A DNA stretch of 64,000 nt from NCBI GenBank assembly GCA_037013685.1, contig CM072919.1, positions 27,563,325 through 27,627,324 on the forward strand, read 5' to 3'. Below, in pieces: positions 47,303 through 61,283 of the stretch (positions are counted from its first letter, which is position 1; each line of letters starts with the position of its first letter). The notes under the pieces are model-generated. The model did not search any database. It saw nothing but the letters and a program-made list of their open reading frames with translations, and had not been told where the DNA came from. Origin of the DNA: Acridotheres tristis. Lineage: Eukaryota > Chordata > Aves > Passeriformes > Sturnidae. The position numbers were made by a program, and so were the translations under genes.

Positions 47303-48094
47303 TGTTGTAGCATGGTGGATATAGATGTCATTAATCTTCTGAGATAAGTGGTAAATGCTGTCTAACGTGGTAAATACAACCTGACAAAAGATAGCCAGGT
47401 TTTTGTCTGCAGATCTGCCTTCCCCCGCCTCCAACACACAACACCTCCCTTTTGATTGTCTCTGATAGACAACTTGATTTGTCCTAAGATAAAAAGATAA
47501 ATGTGGTGGGAATTGTCCTAAGGTAAGAACACTAGGTAGGAATTGCAGGAGAAATTGCATGGTTGCATAATTGTTGTATTCCAGGCCTGGGAGAGCTCTG
47601 ATCATGTGAATGACTTTGATGCACCTTGGCCTGCAAAAGGGTATAAAACTTTGCTGGAGACCGGACAGTCTGGTCTCCTGAGCTTGCAGGCAGCTTCTGG
47701 GTGAAACGTCTTCCCCTGCTGCCCAGCAGGGATGCCTGCAGGGTATGTCCAACCTAAAGGCAGGGAAAACTCACTTTCAGAGGTTTGAGTAAAAAAGCAG
47801 TGAGATCCAGCCACCTAGAGAGATAAAATCCTGAAATAGTTCCATAGCTACTTGGTTGCTTTGTAACTGTGCATTCTGTAAGGCCAAAGACTGTAAACCT
47901 GTATGTTTCTAGCCAATCCTCTGATATTACAACCCTTTAGACCCAGTTATATTATATACTGGATTGACAAATTTATATACTGTATTAGCATTAATTTTAA
48001 TCATAGTCATCCATATAATCACTGTTATATATCTCATGCCTGACCGAGAGTCTTCTCTTTGCTGTGCTGCTATGAGTGGCGTAGTTGGCAGGAT
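47303..48094 (+). mobile_element. ERV LTR plus serine-tRNA primer binding site
   Basis: An LTR-like unit with a TATA box (gggtataaaac, TATAAA at 47,642-47,647) followed by a likely R region, running to about 48,076. Immediately after it, 48,077-48,094 (tggcgtagttggcaggat) matches the complement of the 3' end of vertebrate tRNA-Ser at 17 of 18 positions, the primer binding site of serine-primed retroviruses. The 5' boundary at tgttgtagcatgg is a guess. No gag follows within the next kilobase, so the element is truncated just after the primer site. Confidence 0.62.
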
Positions 48095-51000
48095 GACTTA
48101 ATCAGGCATATTGAGCAGAACATTTGCACACCTATAGAAGGAAATTTGTGTATTCAAGCATAAAGAACTAGAAATGGACAGTTTGTTGTCTCTCAAAGAA
48201 CTTTTACAGTAAATTAGTCTTTCCTTTAATGAAGTGTCCTTTATTAATAAACTTCGATTTTTTTAGTTTTCAGTTTCTGTAGTTTAGAATTTCTTTGGAT
48301 ATGTTATTAGTGGAATTTAATCATAATTTGTGTATATTTAGTCCTCAAAAACATCCTTTTTCACTTTATTGTTTAGATATGCAGTGAAGTTCCTGCACTG
48401 TCGTTTGATCTTTAAAGACCTCTGTGATAGGACTGATCTCAAGATAAGAATTTAAATGTTCTCACAGGCAACAATATTCTGAGATGGAATTTGATCAGGC
48501 TTTGACTTGTTAAGTGTTTTTGCTTTTGGAAGATGGCTCTCATGGACTATGCTTCAAATACCAGCTCTGCTGCATTTATGGACCTTATTGTAGTCTTTAG
48601 TTCCGGTACCAATTTTGATCTTTGCCTGAAACTCCAAATAATATATTTGGCAATTCTTCCTTTTATAACTAAATATGTCATCTAGCCATCAGCTCTCTGA
48701 TGTGCCTCATCTTCTATCTTGCAGAATTCAATTCAATATCAAATCTAAGTTATCTCAGTAGTAATGGAAACTGCTGCCAGTGTTACTCTGTTGTACTCAG
48801 TAATCTCTATTTCTCTTAATAGTAAAATTTTATGTTTGATAAAGCTGAAACTCTTTATACATAGTTGCTTAATTTTATTCCTCTTTAGTTAATATGGGTG
48901 AAATAATCAGCTTACAATTTCAGTGTTAGCAAATAAGCTAGTTATTTAACTTGTCCAAACTTGTTGAAGGTATTGAACTTCAATGCAAAAACATTCGTGG
49001 TCTGAAAAGGGAACACTGACAAAGTCATTCAAAAGAAAAAAGAGGAATAATTTATGAAAGGAACTGTAGCTAATGATGCCATCCAGTTGCTTTAAAGTGC
49101 TTCTACCTCAACTTTAATGAATTAGATTTGTCAACAGCATATGTTTTATGCACTACTTCTAATGAAGTGGCATACTAGCACTACAGTGTACTTTGAGGTT
49201 TATTCCATCAAAGCTTTTTGCTGTCATAAAGTAGACCTTTTTAAATAATAGATACTAAAAACTACATTTAAATAACATTAAGGTTGTGACACAAACACCA
49301 AATGACAAACTTCAGGCAATTCAAAGTTAGGGCTGACAACTTGTCATTACCTTGCATTGTCATTTTTTGGAAAAAAAAAAAGAAGCAGCATCCTTGCATG
49401 ATTTAAGGATTGAATGTCAGAGTAACTTTAAATTTCTTGGCTTTTGTGGGCTGGAGTTAGAACCTTACTGTCTTTTTATACAGAGGGTTTTTTGTTGTTT
49501 TGTTTTGGGATTTATTGTTGGTTTTTTGTTTTGTTTTGTGTTTGTTTTTTCATATCCTCTGTTTTCAGAAAAATAATAAAAGCAATGGAAACAGTACAGG
49601 CTTTGTTTTCTTTGTTTTTAGTATAAAGCACAGATGTAAGACTATTGGTCAAAGAACAGGGGCTAACCTGTTGTGAAAATTACATGCTGTTTTTTCAGAC
49701 TTCCTTTGCTTTTCTCTTTGCTGATTTTTCTATATAACTTACGAGTTATAGGAACTTTAGTCCTGGAGTACTTTAGCTGAAACCCCATAAATTATTGAGA
49801 ATTCCTAATTATCTTCCACCTAAAGAACCACTTTTTTATTGAACCCTACTACCTAAACCAGAAAGCCTTGTTACAAGATTTTAAATTATTTTAAAGATTT
49901 TAAATTACTTTAAAATTAATTTTAAAATATGTGAAACAAAAGCTGATGAACAGGGGAGTTTCTGATATTTTTTACATATGCTTTCCCAATTCGTGGCTGT
50001 TAAATGTAATAGAATTTTCTGTTCAGGTATCTTACCGTGCATGTGTAAACACAGTCCTTTCCTTTCCTCTGTAGAGATGATTTCTCAAGGTCTGTAAGTG
50101 TAATGCAGGCAATCTATTATTTTCATCATCATTTCATCAACTTAATCTAGCATAAACTGATACTGCTGCCAAGTTGTCAGGCCTGCAGCCGTCACTCACT
50201 TCTGCCCCATGCCACCATCAGTGCTCATACAGCTGCCTGGTAAATAGGGATAAATGGGCTTGCACGGGCTAAGAGGCTGGTACAGAAGGTTGGTAGGATC
50301 CTGTGAAACAAGGGTCAGAAAATGTGGTCTCTCATTAAAAACTTGTCTGAATCTCTTTTCTCAGTACAGTCAATCAATTTCTCACCTTTCTTTTTATTGT
50401 GTTGCTATTAGCATGTAATAGTACCAAAACTAATTTGAATAAGAAGTTGTGATCATTCCAAGAAGAATTGGTTTAGAGAGCTAAATCATCTATTAGTACA
50501 GATAAGTGGATTGTCTGAAATCAGAGTAGTAGTCTCTACAATGTTTTAAATTCTTAAGATGCCACTTAACTGGGTGCATGTAAGTTATGTCAGGTAATGT
50601 AAATATAGGGAATGATGAGGAATACGACCCTCTGTGCTTATACTGTAATAAACTTATCCCTGGTACACACTGTGATAGAGGAAAAAATGGAAAAATCATT
50701 CTGGTCTGCCTTGATACTAAAAATCAAATTATTTGTTAAATACCCTTGCTTGATATACACTTGCGGAGCTATTGACTTTTCATTCTTTTATTTGGAACAA
50801 ACTTAAAGTTTCTGAGTAATGTTAAGCTCCAAAGATTAGCATAAGGGTGTTGTGATATCTCTTATTAGCAGCTTACTTAGGAAAAATGTCATTTCAGTAA
50901 ATGCTACCTCACTTTTCTATCTTCAAACACTTATTTATTCAGAATATGATCATTAATTTGTTTTCTCATTGGATATTTTGGGTTTGCTTATAATGTCCTT

Positions 51001-54000
51001 CAGACTGCTTCATGGTGGGGTACCAGTGAAGGGAGTCTTGGTTTGGGGCCGCTTGCTGTTGGCTGGGTCACAAGCATAATTTATCTTACAGGTTAAAGGA
51101 ATAGAATTGAATCTCTGGTTCACTGTGGAACTAGAGCTAGAAGCTATAGAAATAGATTTGATGGCAACTCATGCCTCTGAAGGATATTCTGCTAAGGTTA
51201 TTGCTTTATTATTCGTTAGTTATTACAGATTTAGACAATTAAAAAAGATATAGAGTAAATCCTAAAAATTTGACTGTAATATAGATTTCTTCCTTGACTC
51301 TTATGTGGCTTATTTTTTTAAGTTGTAATATTCTTTGCAATAATATAAGGAAAAAGAAATTTGTTAAAATGTTAGTGTGACCTTGGGAAAAAAAAAAATT
51401 ACTCCTTTAGTTTGTGATGTTCTCCTGTCTTTCTTTAAACTTGAAATGTAATCTTCCTTAAAAAAACTCAAAAATTGATTTTTAGTTTTTAGTGGAGTTT
51501 TGTTGTGATGTAATAGGCAAGCACAGTGCACATTATTTACACTGTAGTTCCACTTCTTGGCCGATTGCGCAAGTCTTGTAATTATGTAAGAAATAATACG
51601 TAGTGCATGGTGCTCAATTACAAGGTATTTATGAACACTTGCCCTCTTAATCATGAAACCAAAGGCTAAGTGGTGTTGGCACTAAAGAGTCTAATATAAA
51701 TTTTATAGTAGGTTTTTTAAGATAGAGAGGAGGAAGCCGTTTCTGCATCACAAAACTCTTTCTGCATCTTTCCTTTTTGTATAGTAATTCATGACCTGGT
51801 CTGGTTCCAAATAATTACTTCTTTTTCCCAGTGTGAATGCATTTAGTAATGATTAATTCTCTCCCTTTTTGTGCTCTTGCCACTATCATATCTTGAAATA
51901 ATATTCTTGACGCAGCATCTTCCCAGAAGAAATGGCTGAATGTATTAGAATGATCTCTGAGTATTCTTGAACCGTACTCATGTGGCATTTCCATGGCACA
52001 TGTAGTAAATAGTATAAAGGTAAATGAACTTCACCATGATTACAGAATGCTTCTTTCGTGAGCTGGCAGCTGTGAGACTGTTGCTCTATGATAAGGAGCT
52101 TCAGGCTGGAGCTTAAAAGTATTGTTTAAGATGTCTTTGATGAGAAGGCAGTTCCTTTCACTGTAACTATTCCTTTGTTTTTCTTTCATTCTTCTTCAAT
52201 AGCAATGGAAAAATATTGTGGAATAAATATTCTTTAAAATTTCCACTTGATTATGTATCCTTTTGCTTTTGTAGCATCATAGTGGTTGGGATAACTTGTA
52301 CTTCCTGCGAAGCAATAATGATGTAAGATCGTATAATGTAAGTTATCAAATAACAAAACTGAATTGTAATATGGAGAGGGTAGTCTGGGATGATAAAGGT
52401 TACCCCTGTGAAACTAGGTGGAAAAATTATTTATATATGGCTTGTGAATTAGTGAGAAGGCTCTGTCTTAAGATTTGTTTTTATCTTCCCTAGTTTCCCT
52501 GAAAACTAGTTAGACACAGGGTGTAGTTTTCTGCAATTAGTCTGATTATCACTAACTAGTTGTGGTGTAGACCTACTTTCATGTTGGTCAGTATATTTGT
52601 ACTTTAATGTAGTATTCTACAGATACCTCTCATATCTTCTATTTTTATTCGTTTCACTAGTATTTAAACCCTAAGCCATATCTAATTGGTGGGGTTTTTA
52701 ATGTATAAAGCTACTTGGCAGCAGTCATGAGCTCTGCTCTGAATATAAACTGATAATTAACTAGAAGTCAAGTCATAGTCAGGGCTAAGCACTTCACATA
52801 AAGAGGCTTAAATCAATGTCCTTTTAATTAAAACTGACAATACCATTGCTCTGTGTGTTGTATTTTTTTTCCCTCCTTAAAGTGATCTTTTGATCATATA
52901 CTTTCTTAAGAGTAAAACATACAGATCAATCTGATGCAGGCATGTGGTAGAATCAATATACTGCTGAGCATCAAGATTGTGTTTTAACTAGATCTGCTAA
53001 AGGAAAACGTTAAGCTTCTGAAACTCTTTCACTTTACTAGGAAGAAAACCAAATTTAGAAGGCAAGTAGGAAGATGTCTAGCCACGAAGATGAGTGAGGA
53101 GTGAGTCTTCATGAAGAGCCGGTTACCAGCCCAAACTGGTGAAAGAGGGCTATAAGGCTTCTGTATTAGTAGAAAGCATAATTCTCCTGCTGTGGAACTT
53201 CAAACACATTTATGCGTATGTCTCTGCATTTTGTTGTGATTTTACAGTTCTGTCAAAGATGGGCTTTTATTGTTTTGGTGCATACTGACTAGTTGTCAAA
53301 GAATATTTTAAAATGGCTTTGATTAGACTTAATTTAAGTCCATGCATGGGACAATCGTATGTGAAATTTGAACAAATACTTCACATGAGTCTTCTGATGG
53401 GAAGCATCTTAGTTATTATGTTTTCTTTTTTCATAGCTAGTAGCATTTCAAAACCTGATTACAACTTTCAGCTGAAATACCAAAAGCAATAGACTCAGAT
53501 AATTAGAGACTGGTGTGTCTATGTGAAGAAAATATTTTGTATTAAAATGTATTTTGCTTTGATTAATCATGTAAACTTAAAACATAATTCTAATTATACA
53601 ATACTCTGCCTGATCAGAGAAATCAATTAATTTTAAATTGATACAGGTGAAGCAGTGTTATGTTCTTGAGCTTACTTTGAGGACAAGCCAACAGAGTGGA
53701 AAATGGTTACAGATGACATCCTTCTGCAGAATTTCTTTTCCTTGAATATATTTCCTGTTGTCAAATGCTAACCTTTTTTAGACTGTTGATAGTGTCATTG
53801 AATATAAATTTGTCCTCCTTGAAATTCTGATTTGTATTACACTGTTAGGAACAGTCATTTGGTCGATCTTAGAAATGTAAAATGATCTTGAAACATCTTA
53901 TGAGATCTACTAAGTTGAAATTATTTGTATCATCTTTTTCTTAACTCAGCTGATGACATGCGATTGTCATTTCTTGCAATTTTTTTTTTCCTCAAAACTG

Positions 54001-55685
54001 CTGGATTTTTAAACACAATTACAGTTGTTGGTTTCCTAATCCTGTGAGTCAATCTGCGCTGAACAAGAAGCTTATCTGAAACCCTTGGCAGCTTCAGTGA
54101 AAATTAAAAAGCATGCTTTACTACAGAGATTGTCAAGAGTGAAAATAATATTTGTCCAGTCGGACAGCTTGCTTTTGTAGTCACTAAATGAAAGTTGAGA
54201 TTCTGTCTCTTCCTTGAAAGCTTCTGTGTCAAGAAGGTAATTTGGGCTGTTTGTGGTTTGACAGGGATTATTAAAATCAGATGAAGTGAAGGGAAGGAAG
54301 TGTGAGAAAGCAAAATTGACAATGACACCCTCTATTATTTGCAGCTTGGATCATGATGACTATGTTGATATGATAGATTCTAAATGTTAGTTTCACTGTG
54401 GAGATATATTAACCAGCAAATACAGTAAAATGCAGTTAGAGATTATTTTTCTGACTTAAGAGAATGCCATCCGACATTTATTTTCATTGGGAAATTTGGG
54501 AGGGGGAGTGTAGCAGAAAATGAAAGATTAGAGGGGGAAACAGAAGAGAAAAGGGAGTGGTTCAGAAAGAACTTAGTTTTTTCCATTGTGATTTGATTTC
54601 TCTCTCTTTTTATCTTTTCTTCATTTTGTTTTGTTTTGAATTTATACAGCTTGCTAGTATACTTCAGAGAGAATAAAACTGAGACTTAAGAATTGGTAGA
54701 ACAGGTCATGAAATTTCTTTTTGCATTGACTTGAATTTGGTGAGATTTTTTTGCATTAATAGTTTTGCTTAAAGTTAGCTCAAGTCAGATTGCTATTTCA
54801 CATCAATTTTTCATGACTTGCATCTCATATGCTATTTTTAAATAGTGGTATTTTCTGCCACTTTGAGATAAATAATTAAAAACCATAAATTACTGCAATA
54901 TTCATATAGCTGAATTTTTGATTGCTGAAGATACATTAACTACCAACTGTATGCATCTTTTGGTGCCTAGTGAATATACAATGTATTATTTAATCTTAAT
55001 CCTTTCTTAATCTCTTAGTTGCATAGGTAAATTTTCAATTTTTAAATAGACTAGTTAGTGCAGAAGTAAGACATCTGATTAGTCAAGGCTGATGGGTGCT
55101 GTCATTTCTATTTGGTTTCCTTTTCTATTTTCCGGTATGGGAACTTTGTGAAAAATTGTACTTTGGGAGTTTTTAGCGTAGAGTCTTAACAGTTTTATAG
55201 GAAAATAGGGAACTCAAAAGAAAATAGGTGACACATGAAAGCCTTTGCTGTTATTTAGCATAACCATACCTTCATATCTTTCAAACAATGTCATGCAACA
55301 TTTGAGCAGTTAGGCCATGCCAGCATCTCATATTCACCTACCTTACAGCAGAGAGCAGTATATTAGCATCCAGAGTGATTCATCTGGCAGAACAAAAGGG
55401 ATAAGGGAGCAGAATGACTGACTAAGGGAAAAAAGTGTGCACAGAGTTGTTTGCAGACTTGCAAAATAAGGACTGGCATAAGAAGAGATGATGGTGTTGA
55501 AAACACAGTTGGGACACTGCTAAAGGAGATGCTCAGTTAACTCAGAACCTGATGTAAAAGGAAAGTTCCAAATCCTCATATGGGCTGGATGGAGAAATGT
55601 CAATCACAGACAGCCCCCCTAAAAAGAAAAAAAATGTATGTAAAAAGCAGTCTTACAGGGAAGTAAATGTCATCTGTATATCTTC
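48095..55685. other. Presumed KIAA0825 intron, nothing recognised
   Basis: AT-rich sequence. It includes T/G-rich low complexity at about 49,485-49,555. No reading frame here resembles a known protein, and I see no clear mobile element or RNA gene. Confidence 0.5.
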
Positions 55686-55689
55686 ATTT

Positions 55690-56870
55690 TTACTTCCGTA
55701 CACATGTCATCACAGAATAACCTGCCTACGTGACCAAGGAAAACCAGTTGATGTAATCTTTTAGGACTTCAGCAAAGCTTTTGATACTGCCTCTGGGAGT
55801 ATCCTTCAGGACAAAATGTTTGGCTTGCAGCTGAATAGCCATATTATGCAATGCGTGAGCAATTGGCTCATGAATCAGGCATGAAAGATTATAGTGAATT
55901 GGGTGACAACAGGCTGGTGTTCAGTCATAAGTGGGGCTCCATGGGGCTCCATCCTTAGCTCATTCTCTTCAACATAGTCATTAACAACTTGGATGCAGAA
56001 CCTGAAAGTAGGTCTAGAGATGACACTAGATTGGGAGATGCTGTTGTCTTCCTTAAGGGTAGAGAAGCCCAGCAGAGAGACTTCAACAAGTGGGAGAGAT
56101 GGTCAGTCACCAGTTGTATGAAGTTTAACAAGGTCAGGTGCTGGATTCTGCACCTGTGATGGGGCAGCCCTGGATGTGTGCATGGACCAGGGAGAGAGAG
56201 CCTGGAGAGCAGTGCTGTGGAAAGGGACCGAGGGTCCTGGTCAATGCAAAGTGGAGTATGAGTCAGTAATGTGCTTTGACAGGAAAGAGCGCAAACCAGG
56301 CCCAGCATCAAGAGAGAGGTGATTGTCCCACGCTGCTCTGCACTTGATTGGGCCTCACCTTGAATAATATGCGCCCTTTTGGGCACCACAATATAAGAAA
56401 GACATGGTGGAGAGTATCCAGCAGAGGGTTATGAAGATGCTACAGGGTTTGGAAGGAAAGCCTTATGAGGAGCAGCTGAGGTCACTTGGTTTATTCAGCT
56501 TGGAGAAGAGGAAATTGAGGGGACTTCTCATTGCAATTTTAAATATCCTCATGAGGAGAAGCAGAGGAACAGGTGCTGATCTCTGTGGTGACCACTGACC
56601 AGACTCAAGGAAGTGGCATGAAGCTCAGTCAGGAAATGTTTAGTTTACACATCAGGAAAAAGTTTTTCCAAAGGATGCTTGGGCACTGGAACAGGCTTCT
56701 CAGAGAAGTGATTACTGCACCAAGTCTGTCTGAGTTCATGGAGTGTTCAGAGAGTACTTTCAGGTACATGGTGTGACTCTTTGGGTGTCTTTTGCAGGGC
56801 CAAGAGTTGGACTTCGATGAATCTGGTGGGTCTTCTGCAACTCAAGAGATTCTATGATTCTGTGATTCAG
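55690..56870 (+). mobile_element. CR1 LINE, 5'-truncated, with 3' tail
   Basis: Reverse transcriptase similarity begins near 55,745 (gacttcagcaaagcttttga, the D-F-S-K-A-F-D motif). Later segments encode [20 protein letters not shown] (about 56,464) and HWNRLLREVITAPSLSEF (about 56,674). The element ends in the CR1 tail (gattctatgattctgtgatt) at about 56,850-56,870. Frameshifts and stops break it into pieces. It has the normal 3'-anchored, 5'-truncated form. Confidence 0.88.
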
Positions 56871-58800
56871 TGGTATTCTTTAGATGCTTTGCCTACACAA
56901 TTAGTTCCAAATGCAGGAGTAAAAAAATATCACAAATTATAGTATTCTAAAACAGAAAAACATTTAAAATTCAGTTCACAATTAAACATAGTTAAACTTA
57001 CTCTAGGTTAGTTAGGGTTGTGGGAGAGCTGTATTTCCTGAATACGCAGGTTTTACCATGTTGTTTAGCCCAATTCCCATAATTTTGAGAATATCCTGTT
57101 GGAATGCATCTCTGTCTCCTGGTGTCTAGTGTTCATAAAATGGGAGATTAATTGAATCAAACTACATTTTCTACAGTCATCTGTGGAACTCATCTGAAGA
57201 GCAAAGAGAGGGAAATAATAAACTCAAAACCTAGCATTTCAGTATTTATGGTGTTTTAAGTATAAAAAGTTACATGATTGTTTAGAGATTCAAAACGTGG
57301 CAGATCAGAAGAGATACCTTGCAACAGTGAGTACTGATTATCCTGTATAGTTCCAGATTTAATTTCAGATTCCTCATTGCTTGTTCATGTTAGCATGTAA
57401 CGGCTATAGAGAGTGTTATTCTTAAATATTCTTAAATGCATTTCATAATTTATACAGTATAGTACTTTTACTGTGGGTGTAGTGCACATGTTTACATTTT
57501 GGTGTAAGTTAGTCTGTGAAGATGTAATTTAATATTTCATTTCTTAGTGAGATGTGTAATTCGGCTCAGATCCCTTCCCTTGTATAATTCATTTTTTAAG
57601 TAGAGCTTTCAGTTGTGGCAAAGGCATGTCTTTTATAATTTTTTTAAACAAACAGTGTAGCACCAGTATTTGTGATTAGCAGTTATCTTTCTATCCTCCC
57701 CTCAAAGACTAATTCCTACAAATGTAAGAAAAGGGCTTGGAGTCTTTCCCTAAAGACATCTGCTAGGAAATGAAGGATACCAAAGGATTTTGGTGGGCCT
57801 CTATGGAGGCCATGGTCACCAGAAACTAGTTCACAGGATGATTAATTTCTAAGGGATAATCTCCTCTTTACATTTCTGTCAGTGTTTTATGTAAAGGGAT
57901 TACCTGTTTTGGTAGTATATAATTGCTTTTGTTCCCAGAACCACTGCAGCTAGAAAGTAATGCTATATTTTGGTAAAGTAACACATTAACCTTCTGCCTG
58001 TTTCTGATACCAGCTGTTGAAAGCCTGTTGGAACAGTAAAATAATGTAAGAAAAAAAATAAAAAAAATAAAATAAGGGCATTGTTCTAAATGAGCATTTT
58101 CAGTAGTTTTAAAAATATCTGATCGGATGTCAAAGTGAAATAATTTCTACATTTCAGAAATCACATAAATGAAATTAACTTGAGTGAAAGGTACATGAGA
58201 GGCAACAGGATTTTGTATTTTTCTGTGCTAAACATTTTCTCTTTTAATTGTTACTGTTCTGTAATTACTTTTATACCACAGAGGATCTATACCTTATTTA
58301 TTTATGACTCCTATATCTGTCAGAAGGTTTTTGAGAAAATATTGAATAATGTTGAACTGAGATTTTTTAAACGCTGAGTAGCTCTTAGAACTAATATCCA
58401 GAGAAAGGGAATCTGTTACTAAATTATGTTCATCTGCAGAAGCATGAACAACATCGAGACTCACTAGTTATATCCTTTTAACAAGTTAAACAATAAAGAA
58501 TTATTTTCTGACACCTTTTCTGGTGTCTGTTACAATGATGCAAACGTTACATAATAAGAAGGGAGTAGCAGCCTGAAACTATGTGTGATAGAGGTTATTG
58601 GCTCAGAAATAAACGTCTAAAACTTGAGTCAAGATCAACAGTAGAATTTGTAAAGAAGAGGACAATATATGTGATATTAAGAAGTATAGTTACTTCAGAT
58701 GTGGGTGTAAGCACATCAGTCGAGGTGAGGTGCAGCAGTTATCTCAGCAGCTTGTGTGAACAGGGCATGTAGGAGGGCACAGACACCTCCCAGCTCCTCA
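56871..58800. other. Presumed KIAA0825 intron, nothing recognised
   Basis: AT-rich sequence between two CR1 copies, with no recognisable gene or repeat beyond short A-rich runs near 58,050. Confidence 0.5.
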
Positions 58801-58839
58801 GGTGACTCAGCTGATGCTTTCTGCCCGCCCAAGTAGAAC

Positions 58840-60740
58840 AGGCCCAACAGTGGATTCTATACAGTTGAAACCTGTGGCTAGAATAAGCATAGTGACCCAG
58901 AGAGCTCCCTCAGAAGCATGCAGCTGTGCAGATCTCCATCTGCAGGGAGTGTTAAAGTCTAGCATGAGTACCAGAGGGCAGAGAGAGACAACAGCTGCAT
59001 GTGGTATGACCAGGTGGATGATGCTTTATTGGATGGGGCGGGGGGGGGGAGCTTTGCTACAAGGATGAGGAAAGGGCTGAGGTACTTAATGCCTTCCTTT
59101 CATCAGTCTTTAATATAAAGACGTGTAATCCTCAGGACAGCCAGTCCCCTGGACTGATACAGAGGAGCAGGGAGCAGAACAGACCCCCTGCAATGCAGGA
59201 GGAAGTAGTGACATGCTGTGGACACTCACAAGTCTGTGGGGATGGATGGGATTCACCAAAGGGTCCTCAGAGATCTACCAGGAGAGCTTGTCAAGCTATT
59301 CTTCATCATTTGTCATGAGCTCTGGTTAACTGAGGGGGTCACAGACAGCTAGGGGTTGGCCAGCATGACTATAGAAAGAGTTGGAAGTATGATTCAGGGA
59401 ACTACAGGCCTGTCGACCTGACCTCAATGCCAAGGAAGTTTATGGAACAGATTATATTGACTGCAGTCACATCCCACATACAGGACAACCAGGGGATCAG
59501 GCCCAGCCAGCGTGGGTTTAGAAAATGCAGGTCCTGTTTGGCCAGCTTGATCTCCTTCTGTGACCAAGTGACCTGCCTGGTGGATGATAGAAAGGCTGTG
59601 GATGTTGTGCACCTGGACTTCAGCAGAGCCTTTGATGCTGTCTCCCACAGCATTCTCCTGGAGAAGCTGGCAGCCCTTGGCTTGGGCAAGTGCACTCTTC
59701 ACTGGGTTAAGAGCTGGCCGGAAGGCTGGGTCCAGAGCATGGGGCTGAATGGTGCTGCAGCTGGTGGTCAGTCACTGCTGGGAATCCCCAAGGCTCAGTA
59801 GTGGGGCCAGTCCTGCTTAATGTCTTTATTGGTGGTGTGGATGAGGGGATTGAGTGTACCCTCAGTGAGTTTGCAGACAGCACTAAGCTGAGCCGAGTGT
59901 TGATCTGCTGGAGTGTAGGCAGGCTCTGTAGAGTGATCTGGAGAGGCCAGGCCAAGGGGCTCAGGCTGGGGCTGTGAGGTTCAATAAGGCCAGTGCTGGT
60001 TCCTGCACTTGGATCATGTCAGCCCCATGCAGTACTACAGGCTGGAGGAAGAGTGGCTGCAGAGTGGCCCAGGAGAAAAGGACCAGGAGGTGCTGATTGC
60101 CAGCTGCCTGAACACGAGCCAGAGTGTGCCCAGGTGGCCAAGAAGGCCAATGGCATCCTGGTCTTCATCAGAAATAGTGTGGCCAGCAAGACCAGGGCAA
60201 TGATTGTCCCTCCATGCAGGGGTGATGCCCCAGCTCAAGTCCTGTGTTCAGTTCTGCATCCTCCACTTCAAGAAGGACATTGAGGTGTGGGAATGTGTAT
60301 CCAAGAAAGGCAACAGAGCTGGTGAAGGGTGTAGAGAGGTTGTTTAGCCTGGGGAAAAGGAGGCTCGTGGGAGACCTTATCACTCTCTTCAATGCTACAG
60401 CTTTCTGCACCTGAAAGGAGGGTGTAGTGAGATGGGGTTGTTCTCTGTGGGGTTGGTCTCATCTCTTAGTTAGTGACAGGACAGAGCAAATGGCCTCAAG
60501 CTGTGTCAGGGAAGGTTAATTTTGGACATCAAGGAAGAATTTCTTCACTGAAAGGGTTGTTAAATTTTGGAATGGGCTACTCAGGGAAGTTGTAGAGTAA
60601 CCTCCCTGGAAATGTTCAGGAAACAACTGAATGTGGCACTTGGTGCTATGGTTTAGTTGACATGGGGATGTTCAGTCAAAGGTTGGACTTAATGGTCCTG
60701 GAGCTCTTTTCCAACCTTAATGTTTTTTGATTCTATAAGC
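58840..60740 (+). mobile_element. CR1 LINE, longer 5'-truncated copy
   Basis: Covers the region between the endonuclease and the 3' end. Readable parts are GIRPSQRGFRKCRSCLASLI (about 59,490), HLDFSRAFDAVSHSILLEKL (about 59,610) and ECAQVAKKANGILVFIRNSV (about 60,110). The catalytic segment reads Phe-Ala-Asp-Ser at about 59,870 rather than Phe-Ala-Asp-Asp, so the enzyme is inactive. The element ends in a single tail unit (gattctata) at about 60,730. It looks like a different CR1 subfamily from the copy at 55.7-56.9 kb because its 3' end differs. Confidence 0.9.
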
Positions 60741-60959
60741 AAGGTAAGTTTCAGTAATGTTTGTCAAGAGCTGTCTTTTCTACTTCTGTGATCTTCAGAG
60801 TATTCAGTTTTAGAATATTACTTACTACACTGCTTTCCGAAGCTGAAATCGGCCCGTAGGTTGAAAAGCTATTGACTGCAAACTGCTCTGTGATTACAGA
60901 CAGGACACGGGTAATTTTTGCAGTAGCCAAGTGGTTATTCTCTACCACCTCACATCATT

Positions 60960-61283
60960 GCTGTGGGCAGGGAAAGAGTGTCTTTTCCAGTTGAGAGTAG
61001 TGTGGAGGTGGCTCATGCATACTGCTATGTGATGAGCATTTTTGCGTGTGAATCATTTCTTGTACACCTCATTATTAATATTGTTGCTGTTACTGTTAGT
61101 TTCTTCATTACTTACTGTTTCCAGTATAGTGTTCTCACACTAACACATAATCTTTAACTTTTGTGCCTTCAATGCTCCTACCCATATCACCGCAGGAGGA
61201 AGGGTGAGTGAGTGAATGACACCTGGTTTGAAGTGATTCAGTGGGAGTGCTAAATTAAGGAGCAGCAGTCCTAAACCACAACA
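60960..61283 (+). mobile_element. ERV 5' LTR, 3' portion only
   Basis: Follows the 3' half of an avian ERV LTR: an AT-rich tract (cattattaatattgttgctg), tgtttccagtatagtg, then a run with cctacccatatcaccgcagg and aggaagggtgagtgagtgaa, ending at cctaaaccacaaca. The 5' half is missing; CR1 and unclassified sequence lie upstream instead. A decayed primer binding site follows 8 nt later. Confidence 0.7.

Noticed and set aside
52296..52493. Plus-strand frame of 65 codons next to a gtag-like site
   Set aside because: No similarity to a known protein; the composition fits random AT-rich DNA.
42600..58800. Possible KIAA0825 coding exons on the plus strand
   Set aside because: I looked for the start of that protein as I remember it and found no matching segment; the plus-strand frames here are short and AT-biased.
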